NCBI RefSeq assembly: GCF_002236115.1
Contig: NZ_NIWT01000005.1
Location: 62,001-126,000 of the forward strand
Direction: 5' to 3'
From: Pseudomonas jessenii
Lineage (GTDB): Bacteria; Pseudomonadota; Gammaproteobacteria; Pseudomonadales; Pseudomonadaceae
DNA: 64,000 bases
In this document: piece by piece, positions 33,361-41,777 of the stretch
Layout: each line of letters begins with the position of its first letter
Position numbering within the stretch: position 1 is the first letter of the stretch
Made by a program: the position numbers and the translations under genes
Notes under the pieces: generated by a model
Databases searched by the model: none
What the model was told of the DNA's origin: nothing
The model's input: only the letters and a program-made list of their open reading frames with translations

Positions 33361-35262
33361 ATGAGCCTATTAGAAGAAAACCAGTCCACCGACCTCGAAA
33401 CCATGGTCGGCCTCAGCCGTCGCGGCTTCATCAGCGCAGGTGCCCTGTGCGGCGCGGCGATGTTCCTTGGCGGCAACCTGCTGAGCCGCAGCGTGATGGC
33501 CGCCAGTGTCAGTGCCGGCAACAGCCAGTTGCTGGGTTTCGACAGCATTGCCGCCGCCACCAGCGACACCATCACCCTGCCACCGGGCTACAAGTCCTCG
33601 GTGCTGATCAGCTGGGGCCAGCCCCTGCACAAGGACGGTCCGGCGTTCGACCCGAGCGGCAACGGCAGCGCCGAACATCAGGAAGTCCAGTTCGGCGACA
33701 ACAACGACGGCATGAGCCTGTTCGAATTTCCGGGCGAAAAAGACCGGGCGCTGATGGCGATCAACAACGAATACACCAACTACCGCTACCTCTACGCCCA
33801 CGGCGGCATGCCGCAATCGGCGCAAGAAGTGCGCAAGGCGCTGGCCTGCGAAGGTGTGTCGGTGATTGAAGTGCAGCGCAAGAACGGCCAATGGCAATTC
33901 GTCCAGGGCTCACGCTACAACCGCCGCATTCACGGCAACGCACCGATCACCCTGAGCGGCCCGGCCGCCGGACATGCCCTGCTCAAAACCAGTGCCGATC
34001 CGCACGGCAAGAACGTCCTGGGCACCTTCCAGAACTGCGCCAACGGCAAGACGCCGTGGGGCACCTATCTGACCTGTGAAGAGAACTTCACCGACTGCTT
34101 CGGCAGCAGCAACGCCGAGCAGAAGTTCGAGCCGGCGCAAAAACGCTACGGCGTGGTGGCCACCAGCAAAGAAATGAACTGGCACCAGCACGACGAGCGC
34201 TTCGACATGGCGAAGAACCCCAACGAGCTCAACCGTCACGGCTGGGTGGTGGAGATCGATCCGTTCGATCCGAAATCGACGCCGGTCAAACGCACGGCCC
34301 TGGGCCGCTTCAAGCACGAAAACGCCGCACTGGCCGAAACCGGCGACGGTCATGCCGTGGTGTACATGGGCGACGATGAACGCGGTGAGTTCATCTACAA
34401 ATTCGTCAGCCGCGACAAGATCGACCACAAGAACCCCAAGGCCAACCGTGACATTCTCGACCACGGCACCCTGTACGTGGCGCGGTTCGATGCTGGCGAC
34501 AGCAACGTCGATCACCCGAAAGGCCAGGGTGAATGGATCGAACTGACCCACGGCAAAAACGGCATCGACGCCAGTAGCGGTTTTGCCGATCAGGCCGAAG
34601 TTTTGATTCACGCGCGTCTCGCCGCCAGTGTGGTGAAAGCCACGCGCATGGACCGCCCGGAATGGATCGTGGTCAGCCCCAAGGATGGCCAGGTCTACTG
34701 CACGCTGACCAACAACGCCAAACGCGGCGAAGACGGGCAACCGGCGGGCGGGCCGAACCCGCGCGAAAAAAACGTCTACGGCCAGATCCTGCGCTGGCGC
34801 ACCGAGCGTGACGATCACGGCTCGAAAACCTTTGCCTGGGACCTGTTCGTCGTCGCCGGTAATCCGGGGGTTCACGCCGGCACACCAAAAGGCGGATCAT
34901 CGAACATCACGCCGCAGAACATGTTCAACAGCCCTGACGGCCTGGGCTTCGACAAGGCCGGACGCTTGTGGATTCTCACCGACGGCGATTCGAGCAACGC
35001 CGGAGACTTTGCCGGCATGGGCAACAACCAGATGCTCTGTGCCGATCCGGTAACCGGCGAGATTCGTCGCTTCATGGTTGGCCCGGTAGGTTGTGAAGTG
35101 ACGGGAATCAGCTTCTCGCCAGACCAGAAAACCCTGTTTGTCGGGATTCAGCATCCGGGTGAAAACGGCGGTTCTACCTTCCCCGAGCACCTGCCCAACG
35201 GCAAGCCGAGGTCTTCGGTGATGGCGATTTCGCGGGAAGATGGCGGGATCGTCGGCGCCTGA
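33361..35262 (+). CDS. PhoX-type (DUF839) exported phosphatase
   Basis: 633 residues. A Tat signal peptide is visible: SRRGFISAG at about 19-27 followed by a hydrophobic stretch ending near AVMAAS. The rest is the PhoX/DUF839 beta-propeller (LPPGYKSSVLISWG, TYLTCEENFTDCFG, SPDGLGFDKAGRLWILTDG). PhoX enzymes are calcium/iron alkaline phosphatases in the periplasm. AGGGAG lies 7 bases before the ATG. A clear Pho box could not be confirmed upstream. Confidence 0.85.
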   Translation: MSLLEENQSTDLETMVGLSRRGFISAGALCGAAMFLGGNLLSRSVMAASVSAGNSQLLGFDSIAAATSDTITLPPGYKSSVLISWGQPLHKDGPAFDPSGNGSAEHQEVQFGDNNDGMSLFEFPGEKDRALMAINNEYTNYRYLYAHGGMPQSAQEVRKALACEGVSVIEVQRKNGQWQFVQGSRYNRRIHGNAPITLSGPAAGHALLKTSADPHGKNVLGTFQNCANGKTPWGTYLTCEENFTDCFGSSNAEQKFEPAQKRYGVVATSKEMNWHQHDERFDMAKNPNELNRHGWVVEIDPFDPKSTPVKRTALGRFKHENAALAETGDGHAVVYMGDDERGEFIYKFVSRDKIDHKNPKANRDILDHGTLYVARFDAGDSNVDHPKGQGEWIELTHGKNGIDASSGFADQAEVLIHARLAASVVKATRMDRPEWIVVSPKDGQVYCTLTNNAKRGEDGQPAGGPNPREKNVYGQILRWRTERDDHGSKTFAWDLFVVAGNPGVHAGTPKGGSSNITPQNMFNSPDGLGFDKAGRLWILTDGDSSNAGDFAGMGNNQMLCADPVTGEIRRFMVGPVGCEVTGISFSPDQKTLFVGIQHPGENGGSTFPEHLPNGKPRSSVMAISREDGGIVGA

Positions 35263-35270
35263 CAGCCCCT

Positions 35271-35356
35271 CATCGCGAGCAGGCTCGCTCCCACAGGATT
35301 GGCGCGATTTCAAATCTGGCGCATGACCTGTGGGAGCGAGCTTGCTCGCGATGGCG
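35271..35356. repeat. REPIN, short class
   Basis: GCGAGCAGGCTCGC and GCGAGCTTGCTCGC palindromes in opposite orientation with GGGAG flanks, between the phosphatase and kinase genes. Confidence 0.85.
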
Positions 35357-35447
35357 GCAGCCCAGACAGCACACATCCACTAAAACCGCGCCGTCTGCGC
35401 TACCATGCCTGGCCGGACGCAGCAGCCTGCTGCGCGCAGGAGTCAGC

Positions 35448-36422
35448 ATGGCCCACCCGTTTGAAACCCTCACACCAGACCTCGTGCTCGATGCCGTCGA
35501 AAGCATCGGCTTTCTCAGCGACGCGCGCATCCTGGCGCTCAACAGCTACGAGAACCGTGTCTATCAGGTCGGTATCGAAGACGCCGAGCCGCTGATCGCC
35601 AAGTTCTACCGGCCGCAACGCTGGAGCAACGAAGCGATTCTGGAAGAGCACCAGTTCACCGCCGAACTCGCCGACTGCGAGGTGCCGGTCGTGGCGCCGT
35701 TGATCCACAACGGTGAAACCTTGCACGAACACAACGGTTTCCGTTTCACCCTGTTCCCCCGCCGTGGCGGTCGAGCACCGGAGCCGGGCAACCTCGACCA
35801 ACTCTATCGCCTGGGCCAGTTGCTCGGGCGCCTGCATGCGGTCGGCTCGACCCGACCGTTCGAGCACCGTGAAGCGCTGGCGGTAAAAAACTTCGGCCAT
35901 GACTCGCTGGCCACATTGCTCGACGGCAACTTCATCCCCCGCAGCCTGCTGCCGGCCTACGAGTCAGTGGCCCGCGATCTGCTCAAGCGTGTGGAAGATG
36001 CCTACAGCAACACGCCGCACCAGAACATCCGCATGCACGGTGACTGCCACCCCGGCAACATGATGTGCCGTGACGAGATGTTCCATATCGTCGACCTCGA
36101 CGACTGCCGCATGGGCCCGGCAGTGCAGGACATCTGGATGATGCTCGCCGGCGATCGTCAGGATTGCCTGAGCCAGTTGTCGGAACTGATGGACGGCTAC
36201 AACGAATTCCACGACTTCGATCCCCGTGAACTGGCCTTGATCGAACCGTTGCGCGCCCTGCGCCTGCTGCATTACAGCGCCTGGCTCGCCCGCCGCTGGG
36301 ACGATCCTGCCTTCCCCCGCAGTTTTCCGTGGTTCGGCACCGAGCGTTATTGGGGTGATCAAGTGCTGGCCTTACGCGAGCAGTTGGCGGCGCTCAACGA
36401 AGAGCCCCTGAAACTCTTCTAA
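35448..36422 (+). CDS. srkA: SrkA/YihE-type serine/threonine kinase
   Basis: 324 residues, aminoglycoside-phosphotransferase-like kinase. Landmarks: ALNSYENRVYQVG glycine-loop substitute, IAKFYRP with the ATP lysine, MHGDCHPGNMMC catalytic loop and IVDLDDCRMGPAVQD metal-binding Asp. In E. coli SrkA counters stress-induced death signalling. GGAG lies before the ATG at 35448. The location next to rarD mirrors the P. aeruginosa PA0485-0486 order from memory. Confidence 0.9.
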   Translation: MAHPFETLTPDLVLDAVESIGFLSDARILALNSYENRVYQVGIEDAEPLIAKFYRPQRWSNEAILEEHQFTAELADCEVPVVAPLIHNGETLHEHNGFRFTLFPRRGGRAPEPGNLDQLYRLGQLLGRLHAVGSTRPFEHREALAVKNFGHDSLATLLDGNFIPRSLLPAYESVARDLLKRVEDAYSNTPHQNIRMHGDCHPGNMMCRDEMFHIVDLDDCRMGPAVQDIWMMLAGDRQDCLSQLSELMDGYNEFHDFDPRELALIEPLRALRLLHYSAWLARRWDDPAFPRSFPWFGTERYWGDQVLALREQLAALNEEPLKLF

Positions 36423-36437
36423 CCCCACCCGAAACCC

Positions 36438-36529
36438 TGTGGGAGCGAGCTTGCTCGCGATGACGGCAGCAAATTCAACATTGCTACAAGCTGATCCACC
36501 GCTATCGCGAGCAAGCCCGCTCCCACAGG
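36438..36529. repeat. REPIN, short class
   Basis: GTGGGAGCGAGCTTGCTCGCG and inverted GCGAGCAAGCCCGCTCCCAC about 90 bases apart, between the kinase and rarD. Confidence 0.85.
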
Positions 36530-36629
36530 TTGTCCGTGTTCACAAATGTCCTACCTATTCAGTCAGGACATTCGCAGACAAATCTCCTTACAATCCTCTC
36601 TTTGTTAGCTGCCTAAGCAAGGATTCTGC

Positions 36630-37517
36630 ATGCAAGCCGCCAACCCGCGTCGCGGGTACATTCTGGGCCTGAGTGCCTATATCATCTGGGGGCTTTTCCC
36701 CCTCTACTTCAAAGCCATCGCCAGCGTGCCCGCAGTGGAAATCATCATCCACCGGGTGCTGTGGTCGGCGCTGTTCGGCGCCTTGTTGCTGATGGTCTGG
36801 AAGCATCCCGGCTGGTGGCGCGAGCTGCGGGAGAACCCCAAGCGACTGGCGATCCTGGCCCTGAGCGGCGCACTGATCGCGGCCAACTGGCTGACCTACG
36901 TCTGGTCGGTGAACAACGGCCGCATGCTGGAGGCAAGTCTCGGTTACTACATCAACCCCTTGGTGAACGTGTTGCTGGGCATGCTGATCCTCGGCGAACG
37001 GCTGCGGCGCATGCAATGGATTGCCGTCGGCCTGGCGGCGGTGGGTGTGGCGCAGCAGGTCTGGCAAGTCGGCAGTCTGCCGTGGGTGTCGTTGGTGCTG
37101 GCCCTGACCTTCGGTTTCTATGGCCTGATTCGCAAGCAGGCACCGGTCAAGGCGCTGCCGGGGCTGGTGGTGGAAACGTGGATGCTGGTGCCGATTGCCC
37201 TTGGCTGGTTGCTGCTCAATCCGACGGCCAGCAGCGCCCAGGCCGAATTCTGGACCACTTCCCAAGCCTGGTGGCTGGTCGCCGCTGGTCCGATCACGCT
37301 GGTGCCGCTGGTCTGCTTCAACGCTGCTGCACGGCATTTGCCCTACACGACACTGGGGTTTCTTCAGTACCTGGCGCCAACCCTGGTTCTGCTGCAAGCC
37401 GTTCTGCTGTTTGGCGAGCACCTGTCGTCCAGTACCTTGGTAGCGTTCATGTTTATCTGGGCCGGTCTGGCGGTTTACAGCATCGATGCGTGGATAAGTT
37501 TGCGCCGCCGCAGCTGA
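36630..37517 (+). CDS. rarD: RarD, EamA/DMT-family transporter
   Basis: 295 residues with about ten hydrophobic helices and the RarD signature near the N-terminus (RRGYILGLSAYIIWGLFPLYFKAI). AAGGA lies 8 bases before the ATG. Inner-membrane drug/metabolite transporter; the name refers to chloramphenicol sensitivity, the substrate is uncertain. The stop codon sits next to one arm of a 13-bp inverted repeat, with a terminator hairpin downstream. Confidence 0.9.
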   Translation: MQAANPRRGYILGLSAYIIWGLFPLYFKAIASVPAVEIIIHRVLWSALFGALLLMVWKHPGWWRELRENPKRLAILALSGALIAANWLTYVWSVNNGRMLEASLGYYINPLVNVLLGMLILGERLRRMQWIAVGLAAVGVAQQVWQVGSLPWVSLVLALTFGFYGLIRKQAPVKALPGLVVETWMLVPIALGWLLLNPTASSAQAEFWTTSQAWWLVAAGPITLVPLVCFNAAARHLPYTTLGFLQYLAPTLVLLQAVLLFGEHLSSSTLVAFMFIWAGLAVYSIDAWISLRRRS

Positions 37518-37644
37518 TCAAAAAACACACAAAACCCTACAGGCCACGTCTCCCGTGGCCTGCATCATTCCTTCCCAAGGTTATCCACAGCGTGATCCCC
37601 GCCGATTGTGCGCAAGTGGCTGAAACTGCTGGTTTTTTGATCAG
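37514..37644. repeat. 13-bp perfect inverted repeat flanking a terminator and a DnaA box
   Basis: CTGATCAAAAAAC (37514-37526, spanning the rarD stop) and GTTTTTTGATCAG (37632-37644) match perfectly as inverted arms, about 105 bases apart. Confidence 0.6.
37540..37562 (+). terminator. Hairpin after rarD
   Basis: CAGGCCACG / CGTGGCCTG stem with 5-base loop, 23 bases beyond the stop; no T-tract, so termination strength is uncertain. Confidence 0.55.
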
Positions 37645-37727
37645 ATCATGAAGAACCCCGGTCGGCGTGGCCTGGCGGGGTGTCTCTACAGGTTACCCAC
37701 AGGCCGGTGCACGTTTAACTTGGATAA
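37581..37727. promoter_or_regulatory. Cluster of DnaA-box-like sequences
   Basis: Perfect TTATCCACA at 37581-37589, TTACCCACA at 37693-37701 (one mismatch) and, on the other strand, TTATCCAAG at 37727-37719. Three in 147 bases of non-coding DNA between rarD and the ACT-domain gene. Confidence 0.45.
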
Positions 37728-37732
37728 CCTGA

Positions 37733-38251
37733 TCAGGGATCACTGCGTAGCACCAACTCGACCATCAGATCGTCCGCCAGGGTTTCCAGGCGCGATTGCA
37801 GCACGTCCAGCGACAGCGTCAGCGGGACCGCGAGAATCGCCTCGGCATGGAACAACGGCTCGCTGCTCATCGGGGCCGGGCGCACTTCGGTGACCAGCCG
37901 TTCCAGACTCACCCCCTGCTCGCTCAACAAGCGTGTGATGTCACGCACGATCCCCGGACGATCATTTCCCACCAGTTCCATGGCGATCGGCTTCCAGGTG
38001 CAGGATTGTTCGATGCTGCTTTCGGCGACCAACACGCGAATGCCTTGGGCGGACAGGCCCTGCAGGGCCGCGACCAATTCATCGTAGGCCTCGGCCGGCA
38101 CGCCCACCCGCAGAATCCCGGCGAATTGCCCCGCCATGCGCGACATGCGGCTTTCCAGCCAGTTGCCGCCGTGCTCGGCAATGCATTGGGCAATGCGCTC
38201 GACTTGCCCGGGCTTGTCCGGAGCAAAAACAGTGAGTACGAGGTGGTCCAT
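37733..38251 (-). CDS. GcvR-like ACT-domain protein
   Basis: 172 residues with two tandem ACT domains (MDHLVLTVFAPDKPGQVERIAQCIAEHGGNW at 1-31; AMELVGNDRPGIVRDITRLLSEQGVSLERL in the second half). This is the organisation of the glycine cleavage repressor GcvR. GGAGG lies 8 bases before the ATG. A regulatory amino-acid-binding role is likely; whether it acts on gcv genes here is unknown. Confidence 0.85.
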   Translation of the reverse strand: MDHLVLTVFAPDKPGQVERIAQCIAEHGGNWLESRMSRMAGQFAGILRVGVPAEAYDELVAALQGLSAQGIRVLVAESSIEQSCTWKPIAMELVGNDRPGIVRDITRLLSEQGVSLERLVTEVRPAPMSSEPLFHAEAILAVPLTLSLDVLQSRLETLADDLMVELVLRSDP

Positions 38252-38310
38252 GGCGCAGCCCTCCAGTCATGACTTTTGTTATAGAGAACCAAGTATAGGC
38301 AAGGGGAACA

Positions 38311-38433
38311 TTGTGGCGAGGGGGCTTGCCCCCGTTCGGCTGCGCAGCAGTCGCAAAATGAGCGGATGTAATTTTTCGTGGTACATGCACGGGAGCGGCT
38401 TCGCCACTCAATGGGGGCAAGCCCCCTCGCCAC
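38311..38433. repeat. REPIN of a second REP family
   Basis: GGCGAGGGGGCTTGCCCCC and inverted GGGGGCAAGCCCCCTCGCC arms about 120 bases apart; the core differs from the GGGAGCGAGCTTGCTCGCG type found elsewhere in the window. Confidence 0.85.
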
Positions 38434-38834
38434 AAAAACAGGCACCCCATAGCAGAGCACCAAAGATAATGTGTACAACTTTTGATATTTAACTGGAACA
38501 ATCCAATAGTTTTTTGAGAACATCACGCTCCCCGACGTGACCGCAATGCGTCATGGGGTCGCAGAACGACGTAATTAGTCTAATTTTCACAACCGCAATT
38601 CATCATGTAGTATGCCGCAGCGCGCACTACATAACGTTGGATCGATGTCTGCCGCAGGCACGTTCGCAACCCTGAAAGCCCTGTCAGCAAGGCCCCAAGC
38701 CGTTGATTGGTCCCAACCCAGCCGCCTGTCATGGGCATGTACTGGTAGAGGGGTTTGTGGTTTAAATGGCCAGAGGCTTCATTGTTAAATTGAAGAGCTG
38801 AAAAGCGAAATAGCTGAGCAGAGTGAGGCAAGCA
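38434..38834. other. Non-coding leader region upstream of glcB
   Basis: About 400 bases without a credible gene. It holds an inverted repeat ATGTAGT-N14-ACTACAT (38605-38632), followed by AACGTT, and an A/T-rich stretch near 38760-38810 that may contain the glcB promoter. No terminator or RNA gene was recognised. Confidence 0.5.
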
Positions 38835-41012
38835 ATGACTGAACACGTTCAAGTCGGTGGCCTGCAGGTCGCCAAAGTCCTGTTCGACTTCGTGAACAAC
38901 GAAGCCATTCCCGGTACCGGCCTCACCGCCGATAAGTTCTGGGCCGGTGCCGACAAGGTCATCCATGACCTGGCACCGAAGAACAAAGCCCTACTCGCCA
39001 AACGCGATGATTTCCAGGCTCGTATCGATGCCTGGCACCAGGAACGTGCAGGTCAGGCGCACGACGCCGTGGCCTACAAAACTTTCCTGCAAGACATCGG
39101 TTATCTGCTGCCAGAAGCGGCCGATTTCCAGGCAACGACGCAAAACGTCGATGAAGAAATCGCCCGCATGGCCGGTCCACAACTCGTGGTGCCGGTGATG
39201 AACGCCCGCTTCGCTCTCAATGCTTCGAACGCCCGCTGGGGTTCGCTGTACGACGCGCTCTACGGCACCGATGCCATCAGCGAAGCTGACGGCGCGGAAA
39301 AAGGCAAAGGCTACAACAAGATTCGCGGCGACAAGGTCATCGCCTTCGCCCGCGCCTTCCTCGATGAAGCGGCGCCACTGGCAGCCGGCTCCCACGTCGA
39401 CTCCACCGGCTACAAGATCGTCGACGGCAAACTGGTGGTCGCCCTCAAAGGCGGCAGCAACACCGGCCTGCGCAACGATGCGCAACTGATCGGCTTCCAG
39501 GGCGATGCCGCTGCACCGACCGCGATCCTGCTGAAAAACAACGGCCTGCATTTCGAAATCCAGGTCGACGCCAGCACCCCGGTCGGCCAGACCGACGCGG
39601 CCGGCGTCAAAGACATCCTGATGGAAGCCGCGCTGACCACCATCATGGACTGCGAAGACTCGGTTGCCGCAGTCGATGCCGATGACAAAGTGGTGATCTA
39701 CCGCAACTGGCTCGGCCTGATGAAGGGCGATCTGTCGGAAGAAGTCGCCAAGGGCGGTCAGACCTTTACCCGCACCATGAACGCCGACCGCACCTACACC
39801 GCCGTCGATGGCAGTGAACTGAGCCTGCACGGTCGTTCGTTGCTGTTCGTGCGCAACGTCGGTCACCTGATGACCATCGATGCGATCCTCGACAAAGACG
39901 GTAACGAAGTGCCTGAAGGCATTCTCGATGGCCTGGTGACTTGCCTGGCATCGATGCACAACCTGAACGGCAACACCTCGCGCAAAAACACCCGCACCGG
40001 CTCGATCTACATCGTGAAGCCGAAGATGCACGGCCCGGAAGAAGCGGCGTTCACCAACGAGCTGTTCGGTCGCATCGAAGACGTGCTGGGCCTGCCCCGC
40101 AACACCCTCAAAGTCGGGATCATGGACGAGGAGCGTCGTACCACGATCAACCTCAAGGCCTGCATCAAGGCGGCGAGCGAGCGCGTGGTGTTCATCAACA
40201 CCGGTTTCCTCGACCGCACGGGCGATGAAATCCACACCTCCATGGAAGCCGGCCCGATGGTGCGCAAGGCGGACATGAAGGCGGAAAAATGGATCGGCGC
40301 CTACGAGAACTCCAACGTCGATATCGGTCTGAGCACCGGCCTGCAAGGTCGCGCACAGATCGGTAAAGGCATGTGGGCCATGCCGGACCTGATGGCGGCG
40401 ATGCTCGAACAGAAAATCGCTCACCCGATGGCCGGTGCCAACACCGCCTGGGTACCCTCGCCGACCGCTGCTGCCCTGCACGCGCTGCACTACCACAAGG
40501 TTGACGTGTTCGCCCGTCAGGCCGAACTGGCCAAACGTGCCCATGCTTCGGTAGACGACATCCTGACCATCCCGCTGGCGGTCAACCCGCAGTGGACCGC
40601 CGAACAGATCAAGAACGAACTGGACAACAACAGCCAGGGCATTCTCGGTTACGTGGTGCGCTGGATCGACCAGGGTGTCGGCTGTTCGAAAGTGCCGGAT
40701 ATCAACGACGTCGGCCTGATGGAAGACCGTGCAACGCTGCGTATTTCCAGCCAGCACATCGCCAACTGGCTGCGTCACGGCATCGTCACCGAAGAGCAAG
40801 TGATGGAAAGCCTCAAGCGCATGGCGCCGGTGGTTGACCGTCAGAACGCCGGCGACGCGCTGTACCGTCCGCTGGCCCCGAACTTCGACAGCAACATCGC
40901 CTTCCAGGCGGCGGTCGAACTGGTGGTCGAAGGCACGAAGCAGCCGAACGGCTACACCGAGCCGGTCCTGCACCGTCGTCGTCGCGAGTTCAAGGCTGCC
41001 AATGGCCTGTAA
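38835..41012 (+). CDS. glcB: Malate synthase G
   Basis: 725 residues, the normal length for malate synthase G. Landmarks: TRTGSIYIVKPKMHGPEEAAFT, the metal-binding MDEERRTTINL segment and GKGMWAMPDLMAAML. It condenses glyoxylate and acetyl-CoA to malate. A GTG at 38823 is in frame, but the ATG at 38835 has GAGG 6 bases upstream. Strong codon bias suggests high expression. It closes the glyoxylate route for acetyl-CoA made by the fatty-acid enzymes encoded nearby. Confidence 0.96.
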   Translation: MTEHVQVGGLQVAKVLFDFVNNEAIPGTGLTADKFWAGADKVIHDLAPKNKALLAKRDDFQARIDAWHQERAGQAHDAVAYKTFLQDIGYLLPEAADFQATTQNVDEEIARMAGPQLVVPVMNARFALNASNARWGSLYDALYGTDAISEADGAEKGKGYNKIRGDKVIAFARAFLDEAAPLAAGSHVDSTGYKIVDGKLVVALKGGSNTGLRNDAQLIGFQGDAAAPTAILLKNNGLHFEIQVDASTPVGQTDAAGVKDILMEAALTTIMDCEDSVAAVDADDKVVIYRNWLGLMKGDLSEEVAKGGQTFTRTMNADRTYTAVDGSELSLHGRSLLFVRNVGHLMTIDAILDKDGNEVPEGILDGLVTCLASMHNLNGNTSRKNTRTGSIYIVKPKMHGPEEAAFTNELFGRIEDVLGLPRNTLKVGIMDEERRTTINLKACIKAASERVVFINTGFLDRTGDEIHTSMEAGPMVRKADMKAEKWIGAYENSNVDIGLSTGLQGRAQIGKGMWAMPDLMAAMLEQKIAHPMAGANTAWVPSPTAAALHALHYHKVDVFARQAELAKRAHASVDDILTIPLAVNPQWTAEQIKNELDNNSQGILGYVVRWIDQGVGCSKVPDINDVGLMEDRATLRISSQHIANWLRHGIVTEEQVMESLKRMAPVVDRQNAGDALYRPLAPNFDSNIAFQAAVELVVEGTKQPNGYTEPVLHRRRREFKAANGL

Positions 41013-41034
41013 CTGAGCGTCTGCGCCGGACATG

Positions 41035-41066
41035 AAAAAGCCCTGATCGAAAGATCAGGGCTTTTT
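41035..41066 (+). terminator. Rho-independent terminator of glcB
   Basis: AAAAAGCCCTGATC-GAAA-GATCAGGGCTTTTT; strong GC stem, A/T tracts on both sides, so it may serve the convergent response-regulator gene too. Confidence 0.92.
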
Positions 41067-41122
41067 CTTTTTGGGCTGTCCGCGATCTCCCACAGAGGTA
41101 GTTCAGGGCTGACAGGCTTGGA

Positions 41123-41569
41123 CTAAGGCTCCACCCCAAGTTCATGCTTGACCAGTTCCAGCAGCTTGCCGGCATCAATCGGCTTGAGCAGAAAGTCCAC
41201 CACATTCAAATGCATCGCGGCGATCGCATCTTTCACGTCGGCATCACCCGAGACGATGATGATCGGCAACGCCGCCCGTACCGACTCGCGCACCTGTCGG
41301 ATCAGGTCCAGGCCGTCGACGAGGCCCATGCGCAGGTCGGTAATCACCAGTCCGATCGAAGGTTTCTCCTCCAGCATCTTGAGTGCTGCTTCGCCACTGG
41401 CCGCCGTCATGCAGTGAATACCGTCAAGCGCCAGGATCTCTGACAACAGTTCCCTGGCGTCTTTATCGTCATCGACGATCAGCACCCGTTGTGGCGGCAG
41501 GTCAGGTTCCAGCATGACGGCGCTCAAGGCTTCGCGCTCGGCGTCGCTCAAAATATCGTGGTCGGACAT
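41123..41569 (-). CDS. Receiver-only response regulator
   Basis: 148 residues: a 25-residue N-terminal tail then one CheY-like receiver domain (acidic pocket DDD near 33-35, phospho-Asp78 in VITDLRMG, conserved Lys in LLKPIDAG). No output domain and no histidine kinase gene next to it. It is convergent with glcB. It is likely a phosphorelay intermediate or adaptor. Confidence 0.88.
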   Translation of the reverse strand: MSDHDILSDAEREALSAVMLEPDLPPQRVLIVDDDKDARELLSEILALDGIHCMTAASGEAALKMLEEKPSIGLVITDLRMGLVDGLDLIRQVRESVRAALPIIIVSGDADVKDAIAAMHLNVVDFLLKPIDAGKLLELVKHELGVEP

Positions 41570-41777
41570 GGCTTTCTCTACATGTTCAATTCATTTCCCT
41601 AGCACAGTGACGAGACATCGCTAAGCAGGCCTTAAATGTGCGCTTCGTCGGATATTTTTCCAATAGGGGGACGGAGAGGTTTTTCGCACAGTTGCGTAGG
41701 ATTCTTCCGACATTTCAGCATACCAATCGCCTACCTAGACTTACGTCCAATGGGCACTCCGGCCACAGGGGTCGACC

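Noticed and set aside
38991..41033. 680-codon open frame antisense to glcB
   Set aside because: Mirror of a highly biased gene; no ribosome-binding site or family match.
41570..41777. Small ORFs (60-66 codons) in the gap before the CNMP/CBS/DUF294 gene
   Set aside because: No ribosome-binding sites, overlapping alternatives in several frames, and no family resemblance; more likely a regulatory leader.
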